A stretch of 64,000 nucleotides of DNA from an uncultured Prevotellaceae bacterium (GCA_902790625.1 CADASP010000009.1:62001-126000); one strand, 5' to 3'; positions 1 to 8,242 are shown, counted from the stretch's first letter. The notes: generated by a model from the letters alone, not told the origin. Program-made: numbers and translations.

Positions 1-1067
1 TCACCATGCTCTTCGATGCGGGGCTGTCGGCTCAGCTCACCAACTTCAAGGAGGGAGGCATCCGCGTGAATGCGCGCAATGCCGACTTCGACTATGCCAT
101 TGGCCTCTTCCGTCTGCGCAACCATCTGGGCATGAGCTTCGGTCTGCTCCCCTTCAGCGATGTGGGCTACAGCTACAGCTCCAGCAGCTATCTGAACAAC
201 AATGTGGGCACCATCACTCAAAGCTATTCGGGCAAAGGCGGTCTGCATCAGGTGTTTGTGGGTATAGGATGGAGCCCGGCGAAACCCCTCTCGGTGGGTG
301 TGAACGCCGCCTTCTTGTGTGGCAACTACACCCGCAGCGTGGCATCGAGCGCCACCACTACGGTCAACTCGCTGTCGAAGACCTACGAGATGAACGTGAA
401 CAGCTATAACCTCAGTTTTGGATTGCAATGGCAGCAGCCGATAGGCCGCCACGACGAGGTGACGCTGGGCGCCACCATGGGGCTGGGACACCAGCTGGGA
501 GCCGACCCCACCTGTCAGATTATGAACACCAACACCTCGACGCAGGTGAGCGACACCACCACGCTGACCATCAACAACGGGCTGAAGCTGCCTATGACCT
601 ATGGCGTGGGCTTGGCTTGGCACCATCGCGAGAGCCTCACCGTGGCTGCTGACGTGCAGATGCAGCAGTGGGGCAGCGTGGACTATCCCGACTACGACGA
701 GCAGACGGGCATTTATGCCCTTCGCAGCAATCTGCTGCGCAACCGCACAAGGATGAGCATCGGCATTGACTATGTGGCCAATCCCAACCATCCCACCAAC
801 TATCTCAAGCATGTGCACCTGAGGTGCGGCGCCGCATACGCTACACCTTATTATTATATAAATGGGCAAGACGGCCCGAAAGAGCTGACGCTGAGCGCCG
901 GATTGGGACTGCCCCTGCTGAACAAATGGGAGAACCGCTCGATGCTCAACATCTCGGCCGGGTGGGTGCACACGTCGGCCAAAGACCTTATCACCGACAA
1001 CACCTTCCGCATCTCGCTCGGACTCACCTTCAACGAGCGATGGTTTGCCAAGTTCAGAATCAACTAA
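1..1067 (+). CDS. Outer-membrane beta-barrel protein, FadL/OmpP1-like (5' end cut off)
   Basis: The reading frame is open to the left edge (first whole codon at base 3), so the signal peptide and N-terminus lie outside the window. The 353 visible residues alternate polar and hydrophobic positions in short strands rich in Gly, Tyr, Asn and Ser, and the final strand (LGLTFNERWFAKFRIN) ends in an aromatic-rich segment, as expected for an outer-membrane barrel. In Bacteroidales a FadL/OmpP1-type transporter is common at this place, ahead of lptC, which favours a hydrophobic-compound transporter; this is family context and not a motif. It is followed by lptC on the same strand. The barrel call is fairly safe, the exact family less so. 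Confidence 0.6.
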   Translation, partial: TMLFDAGLSAQLTNFKEGGIRVNARNADFDYAIGLFRLRNHLGMSFGLLPFSDVGYSYSSSSYLNNNVGTITQSYSGKGGLHQVFVGIGWSPAKPLSVGVNAAFLCGNYTRSVASSATTTVNSLSKTYEMNVNSYNLSFGLQWQQPIGRHDEVTLGATMGLGHQLGADPTCQIMNTNTSTQVSDTTTLTINNGLKLPMTYGVGLAWHHRESLTVAADVQMQQWGSVDYPDYDEQTGIYALRSNLLRNRTRMSIGIDYVANPNHPTNYLKHVHLRCGAAYATPYYYINGQDGPKELTLSAGLGLPLLNKWENRSMLNISAGWVHTSAKDLITDNTFRISLGLTFNERWFAKFRIN

Positions 1068-1197
1068 ATGAAGAATGAAGAATGAAGAATGAAGAATTGG
1101 CTGCCGCTACAGAGAGGCGGAGAAACACTATGATGGGAAGGAGGTTCATACTATTGTTTGGTATAACATTCTTCATTCTTCATTCTTCATTCTTCAT
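1067..1197. repeat. 31-bp perfect inverted repeat made of a 7-base word
   Basis: Four tandem copies of AATGAAG start in the stop codon of the upstream gene (1067-1097), and their exact complement, four copies of CATTCTT, lies at about 1167-1197. The 31-base arms pair perfectly across a 70-base spacer. The right arm is inside lptC and encodes most of the hydrophobic core of its signal peptide. The same words recur at 35745-35782. Confidence 0.85.
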
Positions 1198-1798
1198 TTC
1201 CTGCACTGAAGCACAGGAGCACATCGCCAAAGCCGTGAACCCCGAAGACTCGGTGGCAATGATGCAGAGCTTTGGCGTGAACACGCTCATCAGCGACTCG
1301 GGCGTCATCAAATATCGCATCGTGACGGAGCGCTGGGAAGTGAACAACGCCAAGAACCCCACGCGATGGGAGTTTATGAAGGGCATCTTCTTCGAGCAGT
1401 TCGACGAGCAATTTCATGTGGAAGGCTACATCCAAGCCGACACGGCTTGGTATTTCGACCATCAGCGACTGTGGAAACTGCGTGGCCGCGTGAGCATCCG
1501 CAATGTGAAAGGACTCATCTACACCGGCGAGGAGTTGTATTGGGACGGCATAAAACACGAGTTCTACAGCACGATGTACTCGCGTGTGGTCACTCCTGAG
1601 CGCACGATGGAAGGCACCTATTTCCGAAGCGACGAGAAGATGGAGCACTACATGGTGACCAACTCCAAAGGCTCGTTCCTGGCCAACGACATCGACAGCA
1701 GCGACGACAACAACAACGCCGCAGAGACAGCCCCGAACGACTCTGCCACCGATGAAACCTACGTAAGGCCTGCTGCTGTGAAGCGACCCAAATACTAA
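1130..1798 (+). CDS. lptC: LPS export ABC transporter periplasmic protein LptC
   Basis: Bitopic or lipid-anchored periplasmic protein that passes lipopolysaccharide from the LptBFG transporter to the LptA bridge. The LptC fold is recognisable from repeated short strands ending in a stretch on Tyr/Asp-rich strands (VEGYIQADTAWYFDHQ, LRGRVSIRNVKGLIYTGEEL), typical of the Bacteroidota version. I place the start at the double ATG at 1130/1133, giving 222 residues; an in-frame ATG at 1082 would add 16 polar residues encoded by a tandem repeat ahead of the signal sequence. The signal peptide ends in FFISC, a plausible lipobox. The C-terminal 40 residues are acidic and low complexity. The hydrophobic core (FFILHSSFFI) is encoded by tandem copies of a 7-base word, which is odd. 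Confidence 0.8.
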   Translation: MMGRRFILLFGITFFILHSSFFISCTEAQEHIAKAVNPEDSVAMMQSFGVNTLISDSGVIKYRIVTERWEVNNAKNPTRWEFMKGIFFEQFDEQFHVEGYIQADTAWYFDHQRLWKLRGRVSIRNVKGLIYTGEELYWDGIKHEFYSTMYSRVVTPERTMEGTYFRSDEKMEHYMVTNSKGSFLANDIDSSDDNNNAAETAPNDSATDETYVRPAAVKRPKY

Positions 1799-1815
1799 AA
1801 AGCAAACTACGACAA

Positions 1816-3084
1816 ATGACATCCCTCATCATAGCACTGCTGGTGGCGATGATTTTCTCGGCTTTCTTCTCGGGCATGGAGATTGCCTTCGTGTCGAGCA
1901 ATAGGTTGTTGGCCGAAGTGGCCCGCGAGAAGAGCTTGTCGCAGCGGGCCATCGACCTCTTCTACCGGCATCCCTCCAACTTCGTATCCACCATGCTGGT
2001 GGGCAACAACATCGCGCTGGTCATCTACGGCATCCTCTTTGCACAAATCTTCGACCAGACGCTGTTCAAGACACTCGACGACGCCTCACGCGTCACCGCC
2101 GACACGCTTCTCTCCACCCTTGTGGTGCTCTTCACCGGCGAATTTCTGCCCAAGACCATCTTCAAGTCGAATCCCAACGGGATGCTTTCGTTCTTCGCCC
2201 TGCCAGCGTGGATCTGCTATGTGGTGCTGTGGCCCATCTCGCGCTTTGCCACGCTCCTGTCGAAAGGTCTGCTACGGCTGGTGGGCATCAAGATGACCAA
2301 GGACGAGGACGACAAGGAGTTCACCAAAGTTGACCTCGACTACCTGGTACAGACCAGTCTTGACAACGCCAACGACAACGAAAAGATTGACGAGGAGGTG
2401 CGCATCTTCCAGAATGCCCTCGACTTCTCGGAGACCCGTGTGCGCGACTGCATGGTGCCCCGCACCGAGATGGATGCCGTGGAAGACACCGCCAGCATCG
2501 AGCAGCTGAAGCAGCTCTTCGTGGAGAGCGGCCACTCGAAGATTGTGGTCTACCACGAAGACATCGACCACATCGTGGGCTACATCCATTCGCAGGAGAT
2601 GTTTCGCAATCCGCAAGACTGGCGCAACAGCATCAGGCCCATCGCCTTCGTGCCCGAGACAATGCTCGCCAGCAAGATGATGCAAATGCTGCTGCAACAG
2701 AAACGCTCGTTGGGCATCGTCGTCGACGAGTTTGGAGGCACTAGCGGACTCATCGCATTGGAAGACATCGTAGAAGAAATCTTTGGCGACATCGAGGATG
2801 AGCACGACTCGGTGCACTACGTCGCCAAACGCCTCGACAACGGCGAATACATGCTCTCGGCCCGACTGGAGATAGAAAAGGTGAACGAACTGTTCGACCT
2901 CGACCTGCCCGAAAGCGACGACTACATGACGGTGGGAGGATACATCCTGCACGAGTATCAGAGTTTCCCCAAACTCAACGAAATCGTGAAGATTGGGCAT
3001 TTCGAATTCAAGATAGTGAAGAATACGGCCACGAAAATTGAACTTGTGAGACTAAAAGTGACCGAAAATGAGAATTTTTCATAA
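1816..3084 (+). CDS. CNNM/CorC-type transmembrane protein with CBS pair (HlyC/CorC family)
   Basis: Inner-membrane protein of the hemolysin-C/CorC family, implicated in divalent cation (Mg/Co) homeostasis. Domain order in 422 residues: N-terminal CNNM (DUF21) domain with about four membrane segments (residues 3-25, 60-80, 95-112, 128-150), a cytoplasmic CBS pair (about 210-330, with the usual MVPRT opening and DEFGGTSGLIALEDIVEEIFGDI in the second CBS), and a C-terminal CorC_HlyC domain (about 338-415). It begins 17 bases after lptC on the same strand, so the two are probably cotranscribed. The family call is secure; the transported ion and direction cannot be read from sequence. Confidence 0.88.
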   Translation: MTSLIIALLVAMIFSAFFSGMEIAFVSSNRLLAEVAREKSLSQRAIDLFYRHPSNFVSTMLVGNNIALVIYGILFAQIFDQTLFKTLDDASRVTADTLLSTLVVLFTGEFLPKTIFKSNPNGMLSFFALPAWICYVVLWPISRFATLLSKGLLRLVGIKMTKDEDDKEFTKVDLDYLVQTSLDNANDNEKIDEEVRIFQNALDFSETRVRDCMVPRTEMDAVEDTASIEQLKQLFVESGHSKIVVYHEDIDHIVGYIHSQEMFRNPQDWRNSIRPIAFVPETMLASKMMQMLLQQKRSLGIVVDEFGGTSGLIALEDIVEEIFGDIEDEHDSVHYVAKRLDNGEYMLSARLEIEKVNELFDLDLPESDDYMTVGGYILHEYQSFPKLNEIVKIGHFEFKIVKNTATKIELVRLKVTENENFS

Positions 3085-3088
3085 AAAA

Positions 3089-3121
3089 TTGCCGTTGTTT
3101 CAGGCAAAATTTGTAATTTTG
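3089..3121 (+). promoter_or_regulatory. Probable promoter of the PpiD-like gene
   Basis: TAATTTTG at 3114-3121 fits the Bacteroidota -7 box TAnnTTTG. TTG triplets at 3089 and 3095 are candidates for the -33 box but neither has the ideal 19-20 base spacing (22 and 16), so the upstream half is weak. Confidence 0.45.
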
Positions 3122-3174
3122 CACGCTGAATGAAAAAAAGCTAAAAACAAATCATAAAAACATTAACAAATAAA

Positions 3175-5358
3175 ATGGCAGCAATTGGAAAAATCAGAAG
3201 CTGGGGACCTTGGCTCGTGGGTATCATTGGCCTTGCCCTCTTTGGCTTCATTGCGACTGACTTTACACGCTCGTGCGAGACTTCAAGCAATCAAGCTCGC
3301 CAGCAAGTGGGAGAAGTGATGGACACGAAACTGTCCATACAAGATTATCAAAACACCGTCGAGGAGTACAAGAACGTGTTCAAGCAGATTGGACAGGATG
3401 TCGACGAGGAGCAACTGCGCGAGTTCGTGTGGTCGAGCTATGTGCAGAATCAGATTGTGGAGAAAGAAGCCCAGAAACTGGGTCTCGGCGTCACCGACGA
3501 AGAACTGAAGCAAGTGCTCCAGGGTGGCACGCACCCCATCCTGCAGAGAGGTAACATGCCGCTGCTCCCCATGTTCTACGACCAGCAGACTGGCAACTTC
3601 GATTTCAACAACGTCACACAAGTCTATAACTACTTACAACAGGCTTCGCCCGAGCAGTATCAGGAGTTCGACCGCTATTGGAAGACAGTGGAGAAACTGA
3701 TACGCCAGCAGCTCCTGATGTCGAAGTATACAACCCTTCTGCAGTCGTGCATGCTCAGCAACGAGTCGTCGGCCAAGATCGCTTTCGACGGTCAGAATAC
3801 CGACAGCAAGATTGTGCTGGCATCACTCCCCTTCTCCAACATCAACGACAACGATGTGAAGATTGAAGATGCCGACCTGAAGGCCAAATATGCCGAGAAG
3901 AAGGAAATGTTCAAGTGGAACACCGAGACACGCGACGTAAAGTATGCTGTGTGCAATGTAGTGCCTTCGGATGCCGACCTCGACAACCTGCGCAATGGTC
4001 TGCTCGCCGCAGCTGATGAGCTCCGTGCCGACAGCCTGGCGCTCGCCGACATCCTGGCCTCGCACCGCTCAACCATCTCCTATCGCGAGGGCATGCCTTA
4101 CAACCTGGCAGGTCTGAACCGCATCTCCCCCACCCTCAAGGCCGCTCTCGACACCTTGTCGGAAAAGCAAGTCACAGCACCCTTCAAGTACAATAGCGTG
4201 CAGGCTGGCAAGATGGTTGAGAATATGGCCGTCGTTCGCCTCAACCGCCGCTATCAGGGCATCGACTCCATCGGCTACAAATACATCCGCATTGGTGGAC
4301 AGACCATCGAGGATGCCGTGAAGACTGCCGACAGCTTGGTGGCTGTGCTGCGTGGTGGCACACCCTTCGACACCGTAGCCGTCAACATGGGCCAGACCGC
4401 AACCAAGACATGGTTCAGCGCTAACACCTACCAAAACGAGGAGAGCCTCTCTTCCGACAACAAGGCGCTCTTCACCGCCCTCCACGAGGCTAACCTCAAC
4501 GAAGCACGCCACCTCACTATGAGTGACCATGTGCGCCTCTATGTTGTCACCGAGCGTCGCCAGCCCGTCACGCTCTACGATGTGGCCATCGTGAGCAACG
4601 AGGTGCGCTTCAGCAACGACACCTACGAGAACGCCTTCAACCAGTTCAGCCAGTACCTCAGTGAGTGCAAGACCGCTGCCGACATGGACCAGAACGCTAC
4701 AAAGTACAACTATCAGGTGCTCGACCAACAGAACCTGAGGAGCAATGCCAACGGCATCGGTGCCAACCAGGTGCTGCCTAACAGTCGCGAGGCCGTGAAG
4801 TGGGCTTTCGCACAGGCCAACGAGGGAAGCATCTCCGAAATCTATCAGAACTCAGCCGATGGCCGCTTCCTGGCAGTTGCCGTGACGAAAGTGCATCCTG
4901 TGGGCTATCTCGACCAGCAGAGCGTTGAGGAGTATCTGCGTGCCGAAGTGCTGAAGGACAAGAAGGCCGAGATGCTCATCAAGCAGCTGGCCGGTGCCAA
5001 GACTGTCGACGAAGCTCAGGCCAAGGGTGCCGTCATCGACACCATCAGCCACATCACCTTCCCCAACACCGTCAACGTGAAGGGCCAGCGTGAACGCGGA
5101 CTCAGCGGTGCTGTGGTTGCCACAGCCGTTGGCCAGACGGTGAAGAACGTAGTGAAGGGCACCAACGGCGTGTACCTCTTCAACGTTGTCGACCGCACAG
5201 CTAAGGAGGATGCCACCTTCGACCGCAAGCAGCAGGAGACATCGCTCATGCGCAGCGCCATGATGGCCGTCAGCCCCTCGCAGTACAGCCGTTCAACAGG
5301 CATCTTCGACGTGCTGCGCAACAAGGCCAAGGTGCAGGACAACCGCTACCAATTCTAA
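3175..5358 (+). CDS. Membrane-anchored peptidyl-prolyl isomerase/periplasmic chaperone (PpiD/SurA-like)
   Basis: A 727-residue protein with a single N-terminal membrane segment (about residues 10-29, WGPWLVGIIGLALFGFIA) and a large periplasmic part. The first 200 residues have the SurA_N-type helical chaperone region (for example the stretch around QIVEKEAQKLGLGVTDEELKQ), followed by parvulin-like material around residues 355-480 and a further helical C-terminal part. PpiD-type proteins help fold outer-membrane proteins leaving the Sec channel, which fits the surrounding envelope genes. The parvulin catalytic residues are not clearly conserved, so isomerase activity is uncertain. It has its own promoter and a strong terminator. 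Confidence 0.8.
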   Translation: MAAIGKIRSWGPWLVGIIGLALFGFIATDFTRSCETSSNQARQQVGEVMDTKLSIQDYQNTVEEYKNVFKQIGQDVDEEQLREFVWSSYVQNQIVEKEAQKLGLGVTDEELKQVLQGGTHPILQRGNMPLLPMFYDQQTGNFDFNNVTQVYNYLQQASPEQYQEFDRYWKTVEKLIRQQLLMSKYTTLLQSCMLSNESSAKIAFDGQNTDSKIVLASLPFSNINDNDVKIEDADLKAKYAEKKEMFKWNTETRDVKYAVCNVVPSDADLDNLRNGLLAAADELRADSLALADILASHRSTISYREGMPYNLAGLNRISPTLKAALDTLSEKQVTAPFKYNSVQAGKMVENMAVVRLNRRYQGIDSIGYKYIRIGGQTIEDAVKTADSLVAVLRGGTPFDTVAVNMGQTATKTWFSANTYQNEESLSSDNKALFTALHEANLNEARHLTMSDHVRLYVVTERRQPVTLYDVAIVSNEVRFSNDTYENAFNQFSQYLSECKTAADMDQNATKYNYQVLDQQNLRSNANGIGANQVLPNSREAVKWAFAQANEGSISEIYQNSADGRFLAVAVTKVHPVGYLDQQSVEEYLRAEVLKDKKAEMLIKQLAGAKTVDEAQAKGAVIDTISHITFPNTVNVKGQRERGLSGAVVATAVGQTVKNVVKGTNGVYLFNVVDRTAKEDATFDRKQQETSLMRSAMMAVSPSQYSRSTGIFDVLRNKAKVQDNRYQF

Positions 5359-5402
5359 ACACGACACATCTGCTGGAATCATTTCCAGACGACCCATTCA
5401 GG

Positions 5403-5443
5403 CGAGAGACAAACACGCATCAGTGTTTGTCTCTCGTGCTTTT
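5403..5443 (+). terminator. Rho-independent terminator after the PpiD-like gene
   Basis: A perfect 14-bp stem (5403-5416 pairing with 5423-5436), loop GCATCA, followed by TGCTTTT. The stem is GC-balanced and 45 bases past the stop codon. Confidence 0.85.
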
Positions 5444-5508
5444 ATACCTACAATATGGCCAGTGCTATAATAAAATGAGGCCGTAGTATCATTTTTTTAT
5501 AAAAAAAC

Positions 5509-5539
5509 TTGTATATAAGAAATAAAGTGCTTATTTTTG
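5509..5539 (+). promoter_or_regulatory. Promoter of the acidic-tail protein gene
   Basis: TTG at 5509-5511, a 20-base spacer, and TATTTTTG at 5532-5539 match the Bacteroidota -33/-7 arrangement, 30 bases ahead of the ATG at 5569. Confidence 0.65.
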
Positions 5540-5568
5540 CACCATAAACACGATAACAAGCATAACCT

Positions 5569-6372
5569 ATGGAACAAACCGAGAAGAAAGGACTTACGTT
5601 GAAGACTCTCACCAAAAGCAGTGTGTGGGACATTCAAGAGAATGATATCTTTCGCCTATGGGAGGGCGCCGAGAAAGATGCCGACGTGAAGGACAACGTG
5701 CGGCACTACATCGACATCATCCGAGCAGCCTTTATGATAGAGGAAATCAACGGCGAGTCGAAATTGCAGAAGCAGAAATACGAGAAATTGGGTTACAAGG
5801 TGGGGCTGGTGAAAATGGACGAGAACCTGAAAGTGACCTGGGCCATCAAGAAGCGCCCCATCAGTCGTGTCACCGACCTCAACTACGAGAACATCCGCCA
5901 CATCTCGGCTGCCAAGTTGATAGAAGTGCTCGACCGCAACTTCGGAGGCGGTTGGGACTCGCTGTCGCAGAGCATCAAGGACATCATCGAGAGCGGCTTC
6001 GACATCTCCACCACCACTCTGCCCAAGGACAGGCTGCACAAGAAAGGCGGACTCTACGAGAAGAAAATCAACGACGGATTCGAGGTGCTCGAAGTACCGA
6101 AGGGCACATGGGTGGAGGCCATTTTTGCCAAGCTGAAGCCCGAAGCCGAGAAGCCAAGGATGAAGTTCAACTCCGTCAGCAGCGACGAAGAGAACGAAGA
6201 AGCCGACGTTGAAATAGAAGACACCTACAACAAGCCCGATGAAGACGACATCGAGATAGAGGAGCCCAACGACGAGGACATCACCGAAGACAATTATTCC
6301 ACCATGATGGACTTGGGCAGTGCCGATCCCGACGAAGAAGCCGAAGAAATGGCCGACTACGTAGAAGATTAG
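5569..6372 (+). CDS. Protein of unknown function with long acidic C-terminal tail
   Basis: I do not recognise this 267-residue protein. The N-terminal 200 residues look globular and soluble (no signal peptide, no membrane segment), with alternating helices and the stretch WAIKKRPISRVTDLNYENIRH near residue 90. Residues 205-267 are almost entirely Asp/Glu with a few Asn and Ser, like acidic tails of nucleic-acid mimics, histone-like-protein partners or chaperones. It is monocistronic, with its own consensus promoter upstream and a strong terminator downstream. Base composition resembles the neighbours, so recent transfer is not suggested. The real-gene call is firm; function is open. Confidence 0.8.
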   Translation: MEQTEKKGLTLKTLTKSSVWDIQENDIFRLWEGAEKDADVKDNVRHYIDIIRAAFMIEEINGESKLQKQKYEKLGYKVGLVKMDENLKVTWAIKKRPISRVTDLNYENIRHISAAKLIEVLDRNFGGGWDSLSQSIKDIIESGFDISTTTLPKDRLHKKGGLYEKKINDGFEVLEVPKGTWVEAIFAKLKPEAEKPRMKFNSVSSDEENEEADVEIEDTYNKPDEDDIEIEEPNDEDITEDNYSTMMDLGSADPDEEAEEMADYVED

Positions 6373-6426
6373 TTGACATATCATCTTAATGTTGTGTAGG
6401 CTCACCTTTGAGCCAAAGGTAAAAAG

Positions 6427-6462
6427 ATAATTCAACTTTTACGAGTTGAATTATTTTTTTTT
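6427..6462 (+). terminator. Rho-independent terminator
   Basis: A perfect 11-bp stem (6427-6437 with 6444-6454) with loop TTTACG followed by an unbroken run of T residues, between the acidic-tail gene and the AAA ATPase. Confidence 0.85.
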
Positions 6463-6473
6463 GGTAATTTCAT

Positions 6474-6504
6474 TTTGGTAATTTGATAATAATTGCTATC
6501 TTTG
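6474..6504 (+). promoter_or_regulatory. Consensus promoter of the AAA ATPase gene
   Basis: TTTG at 6474-6477, exactly 19 bases, then TATCTTTG at 6497-6504: a full match to the Bacteroidota housekeeping promoter. The ATG follows 19 bases after the -7 box, so the leader is very short. Confidence 0.78.
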
Positions 6505-6523
6505 CACACAAATACAGCAAGTT

Positions 6524-7654
6524 ATGTCTATTGTTATGAATCCTTTTGTGGTGTCAGGCAAGATACCAGAAGGCTATTTCTGCGACAGAGTGGTGGAATC
6601 TTCTGAACTGAAGAAATCACTTACCAACCAGATGAATGTGGTTCTCACCTCATCCCGTCGTATGGGTAAAACCGCTTTGGTTGACCATGTTTTCAGCCAA
6701 CCAGACATCGAAAATGACTATATCACGATATCCGTTGACATCCTTCAGACAACCACTTTTCGCGAGTTTATTTACTCGCTTGGCATCACAGTTTTTGATA
6801 GTATCGCAACAAGAGGCATGAAATGGCGAAAACTCTTTGTCAGTTTCCTGAAATCACTCAGTGGCAGCTTTGGTTATGATCCCATTCAGAATATGCCTAC
6901 CTTTGACATTAAATTAGGTGACATCCAGCTACCTGAATATACACTTCGCGAAATCTTCCAGTATTTAGAATCTGTAGACAAGCGGTGCCTTGTGGTCATA
7001 GATGAATTTCAACAGATAACACGATATCCAGAAAAAAATGTGGAGGAGATTCTCAGAACACATATTCAGAAGATGTCGAATACAAATTTTGTGTTCTCTG
7101 GGAGCCGTCGCAGACTAATGGAAGAGATGTTTTTCTCGGCCAAGCGCCCCTTCTATCAGAGCGCCAAGCCATTAAGACTTGAGGCGATTGACGAGGACGT
7201 GTATTTCGATTTTGCTTCTTTCCACTTCCAAAATGGTGGAAAAGCAATAAGTCGGGAGGCATTCGATTTTATATACAAATCCTTCTGGGGAGTGACCCTT
7301 TATGTGCAGCGATTGATGAAGGACGCTTATATTGAAACGCCCGTGGGTATGACTTGTGACGTGGCAATGGTAAAACAGTTAATGGAGAACTATATCAGTG
7401 AAAACGATTCTCGTCTGCGGGAGCAATTGTCGTTTATTACTGAGGCACAGAAAGAACTCCTCTATGCCATTCATGCTGAAGGCCAAGTACAAAGCATCAC
7501 TTCTGCGGCATTCAACAAGAAGCATCGTCTGCGCTCACCCAGTTCCACTCAGTCAGCTTCCCTGAAATTATTGGAGTATGACTTGATTACACGCAAAGAA
7601 AAAACCTATTCATTATCCGACCCATTGTTGAACCTTTGGTTGGATAAAAGGTAA
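6524..7654 (+). CDS. Stand-alone AAA-type ATPase (ATPase_2/archaeal-ATPase family)
   Basis: 376 residues. Walker A is SSRRMGKTA (43-51), Walker B LVVIDEF (156-162) and a sensor-1-like FSGSRRR at 191-197; the last 70 residues look like a winged helix. This is the STAND-like ATPase_2 family, widespread and variably present in Bacteroidota, often on mobile or accessory DNA; many relatives carry a DUF234 nuclease-like C-terminal domain, which is missing here. No substrate or partner gene adjoins it. The coding sequence is clearly richer in A/T and in codons such as AAA, TTT and ATA than the flanking genes, which suggests separate acquisition. It sits between its own promoter and a terminal-repeat element that begins three bases after the stop. 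The start ATG at 6524 is favoured; a second ATG lies four codons in (6536). Confidence 0.85.
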   Translation: MSIVMNPFVVSGKIPEGYFCDRVVESSELKKSLTNQMNVVLTSSRRMGKTALVDHVFSQPDIENDYITISVDILQTTTFREFIYSLGITVFDSIATRGMKWRKLFVSFLKSLSGSFGYDPIQNMPTFDIKLGDIQLPEYTLREIFQYLESVDKRCLVVIDEFQQITRYPEKNVEEILRTHIQKMSNTNFVFSGSRRRLMEEMFFSAKRPFYQSAKPLRLEAIDEDVYFDFASFHFQNGGKAISREAFDFIYKSFWGVTLYVQRLMKDAYIETPVGMTCDVAMVKQLMENYISENDSRLREQLSFITEAQKELLYAIHAEGQVQSITSAAFNKKHRLRSPSSTQSASLKLLEYDLITRKEKTYSLSDPLLNLWLDKR

Positions 7655-7657
7655 AAT

Positions 7658-8118
7658 GATTATCCGCATGTACCCGATTGACGGTCTGCGCTCGACCTCT
7701 GGTCGCTCGTTACCCCTCCGGGGCGTCGGATGATTGCGGATAACCATTTCTCTATATTCATCATCACTTACAAATTTCGGTTGGCAGCGGCCGCTGCCAT
7801 CATTGGCGGCGTTCGCTGCCATCATTGGCGTTTGCCATGCGCCGAATATCCTGAATGCACCCCATTTCGCTCGTCATCAACTATGCTCACCTGTATGTCA
7901 TGATTCTATTTTAGCGAATGGCTTGCTGATTCCGTAAATACCGTAAATAATTCTTGTCTTTCCTCTAAAGAAAAATGAAATTTCATAAAAGTCGTACCCT
8001 CGCTCAATGGCAACCATCAGCGACGATGTAAACCCTGCTATTCTTGGGCTACTGCGTGCCCTCGGCTATTGTGCGATGGCCCCCTTTCAAGGTCACTTAC
8101 GGCAGAATGCGGATAATC
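7658..8118. mobile_element. 461-bp intergenic element with perfect 12-bp terminal inverted repeats (copy 1)
   Basis: GATTATCCGCAT at 7658-7669 is the exact complement of ATGCGGATAATC at 8107-8118. Inside, 7732-7945 and the last 25 bases are clearly homologous to a second copy at 55530-55808, including a 16-bp palindrome GGCAGCGGCCGCTGCC (7783-7798) and the stretch ending TGCTGATTCCGTAAATA. About 150 bases (about 7950-8094) are unique to this copy. There is no credible coding sequence; a 67-codon frame at 7734 follows the repeat rather than a gene. It resembles a MITE-like or REP-like non-autonomous element. No clean target duplication is visible. Confidence 0.7.
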
Positions 8119-8147
8119 CTTAAAGGTAATAGAGGACAAAGATAGGG

Positions 8148-8205
8148 ATAAGCGAGCGAAAAGCAAAAGAAAAAACTTTTTTTCTTTTGCTTTTCGCTCG
8201 CTTAT
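8148..8205. repeat. 28-bp perfect inverted repeat overlapping the glnS promoter
   Basis: Arms 8148-8175 and 8178-8205 pair perfectly across a 2-base spacer (CT). The right arm contains the -33 box of glnS, so a cruciform or a bound dimeric protein would occlude the promoter. The word GAGCGAAAAGCAAA in it recurs at the CE12 promoter (28822 onward). Confidence 0.85.
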
Positions 8206-8216
8206 TCGTACCTTTG
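8186..8216 (+). promoter_or_regulatory. Consensus promoter of glnS
   Basis: TTTG at 8186-8189, 19 bases, TACCTTTG at 8209-8216, 26 bases before the ATG at 8243. Confidence 0.78.
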
Positions 8217-8242
8217 CACCTAAATTCTAAAAAGGACATATT

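Noticed and set aside
6524..7654. Defence system centred on the AAA ATPase
   Set aside because: No nuclease, toxin, TIR, reverse transcriptase or other effector gene adjoins it, so a system cannot be supported from this window.
7734..7937. Small protein in repeat copy 1, with a related frame in copy 2
   Set aside because: The frames follow the repeat DNA on either strand and diverge as soon as the DNA similarity ends, so similarity is due to the element.
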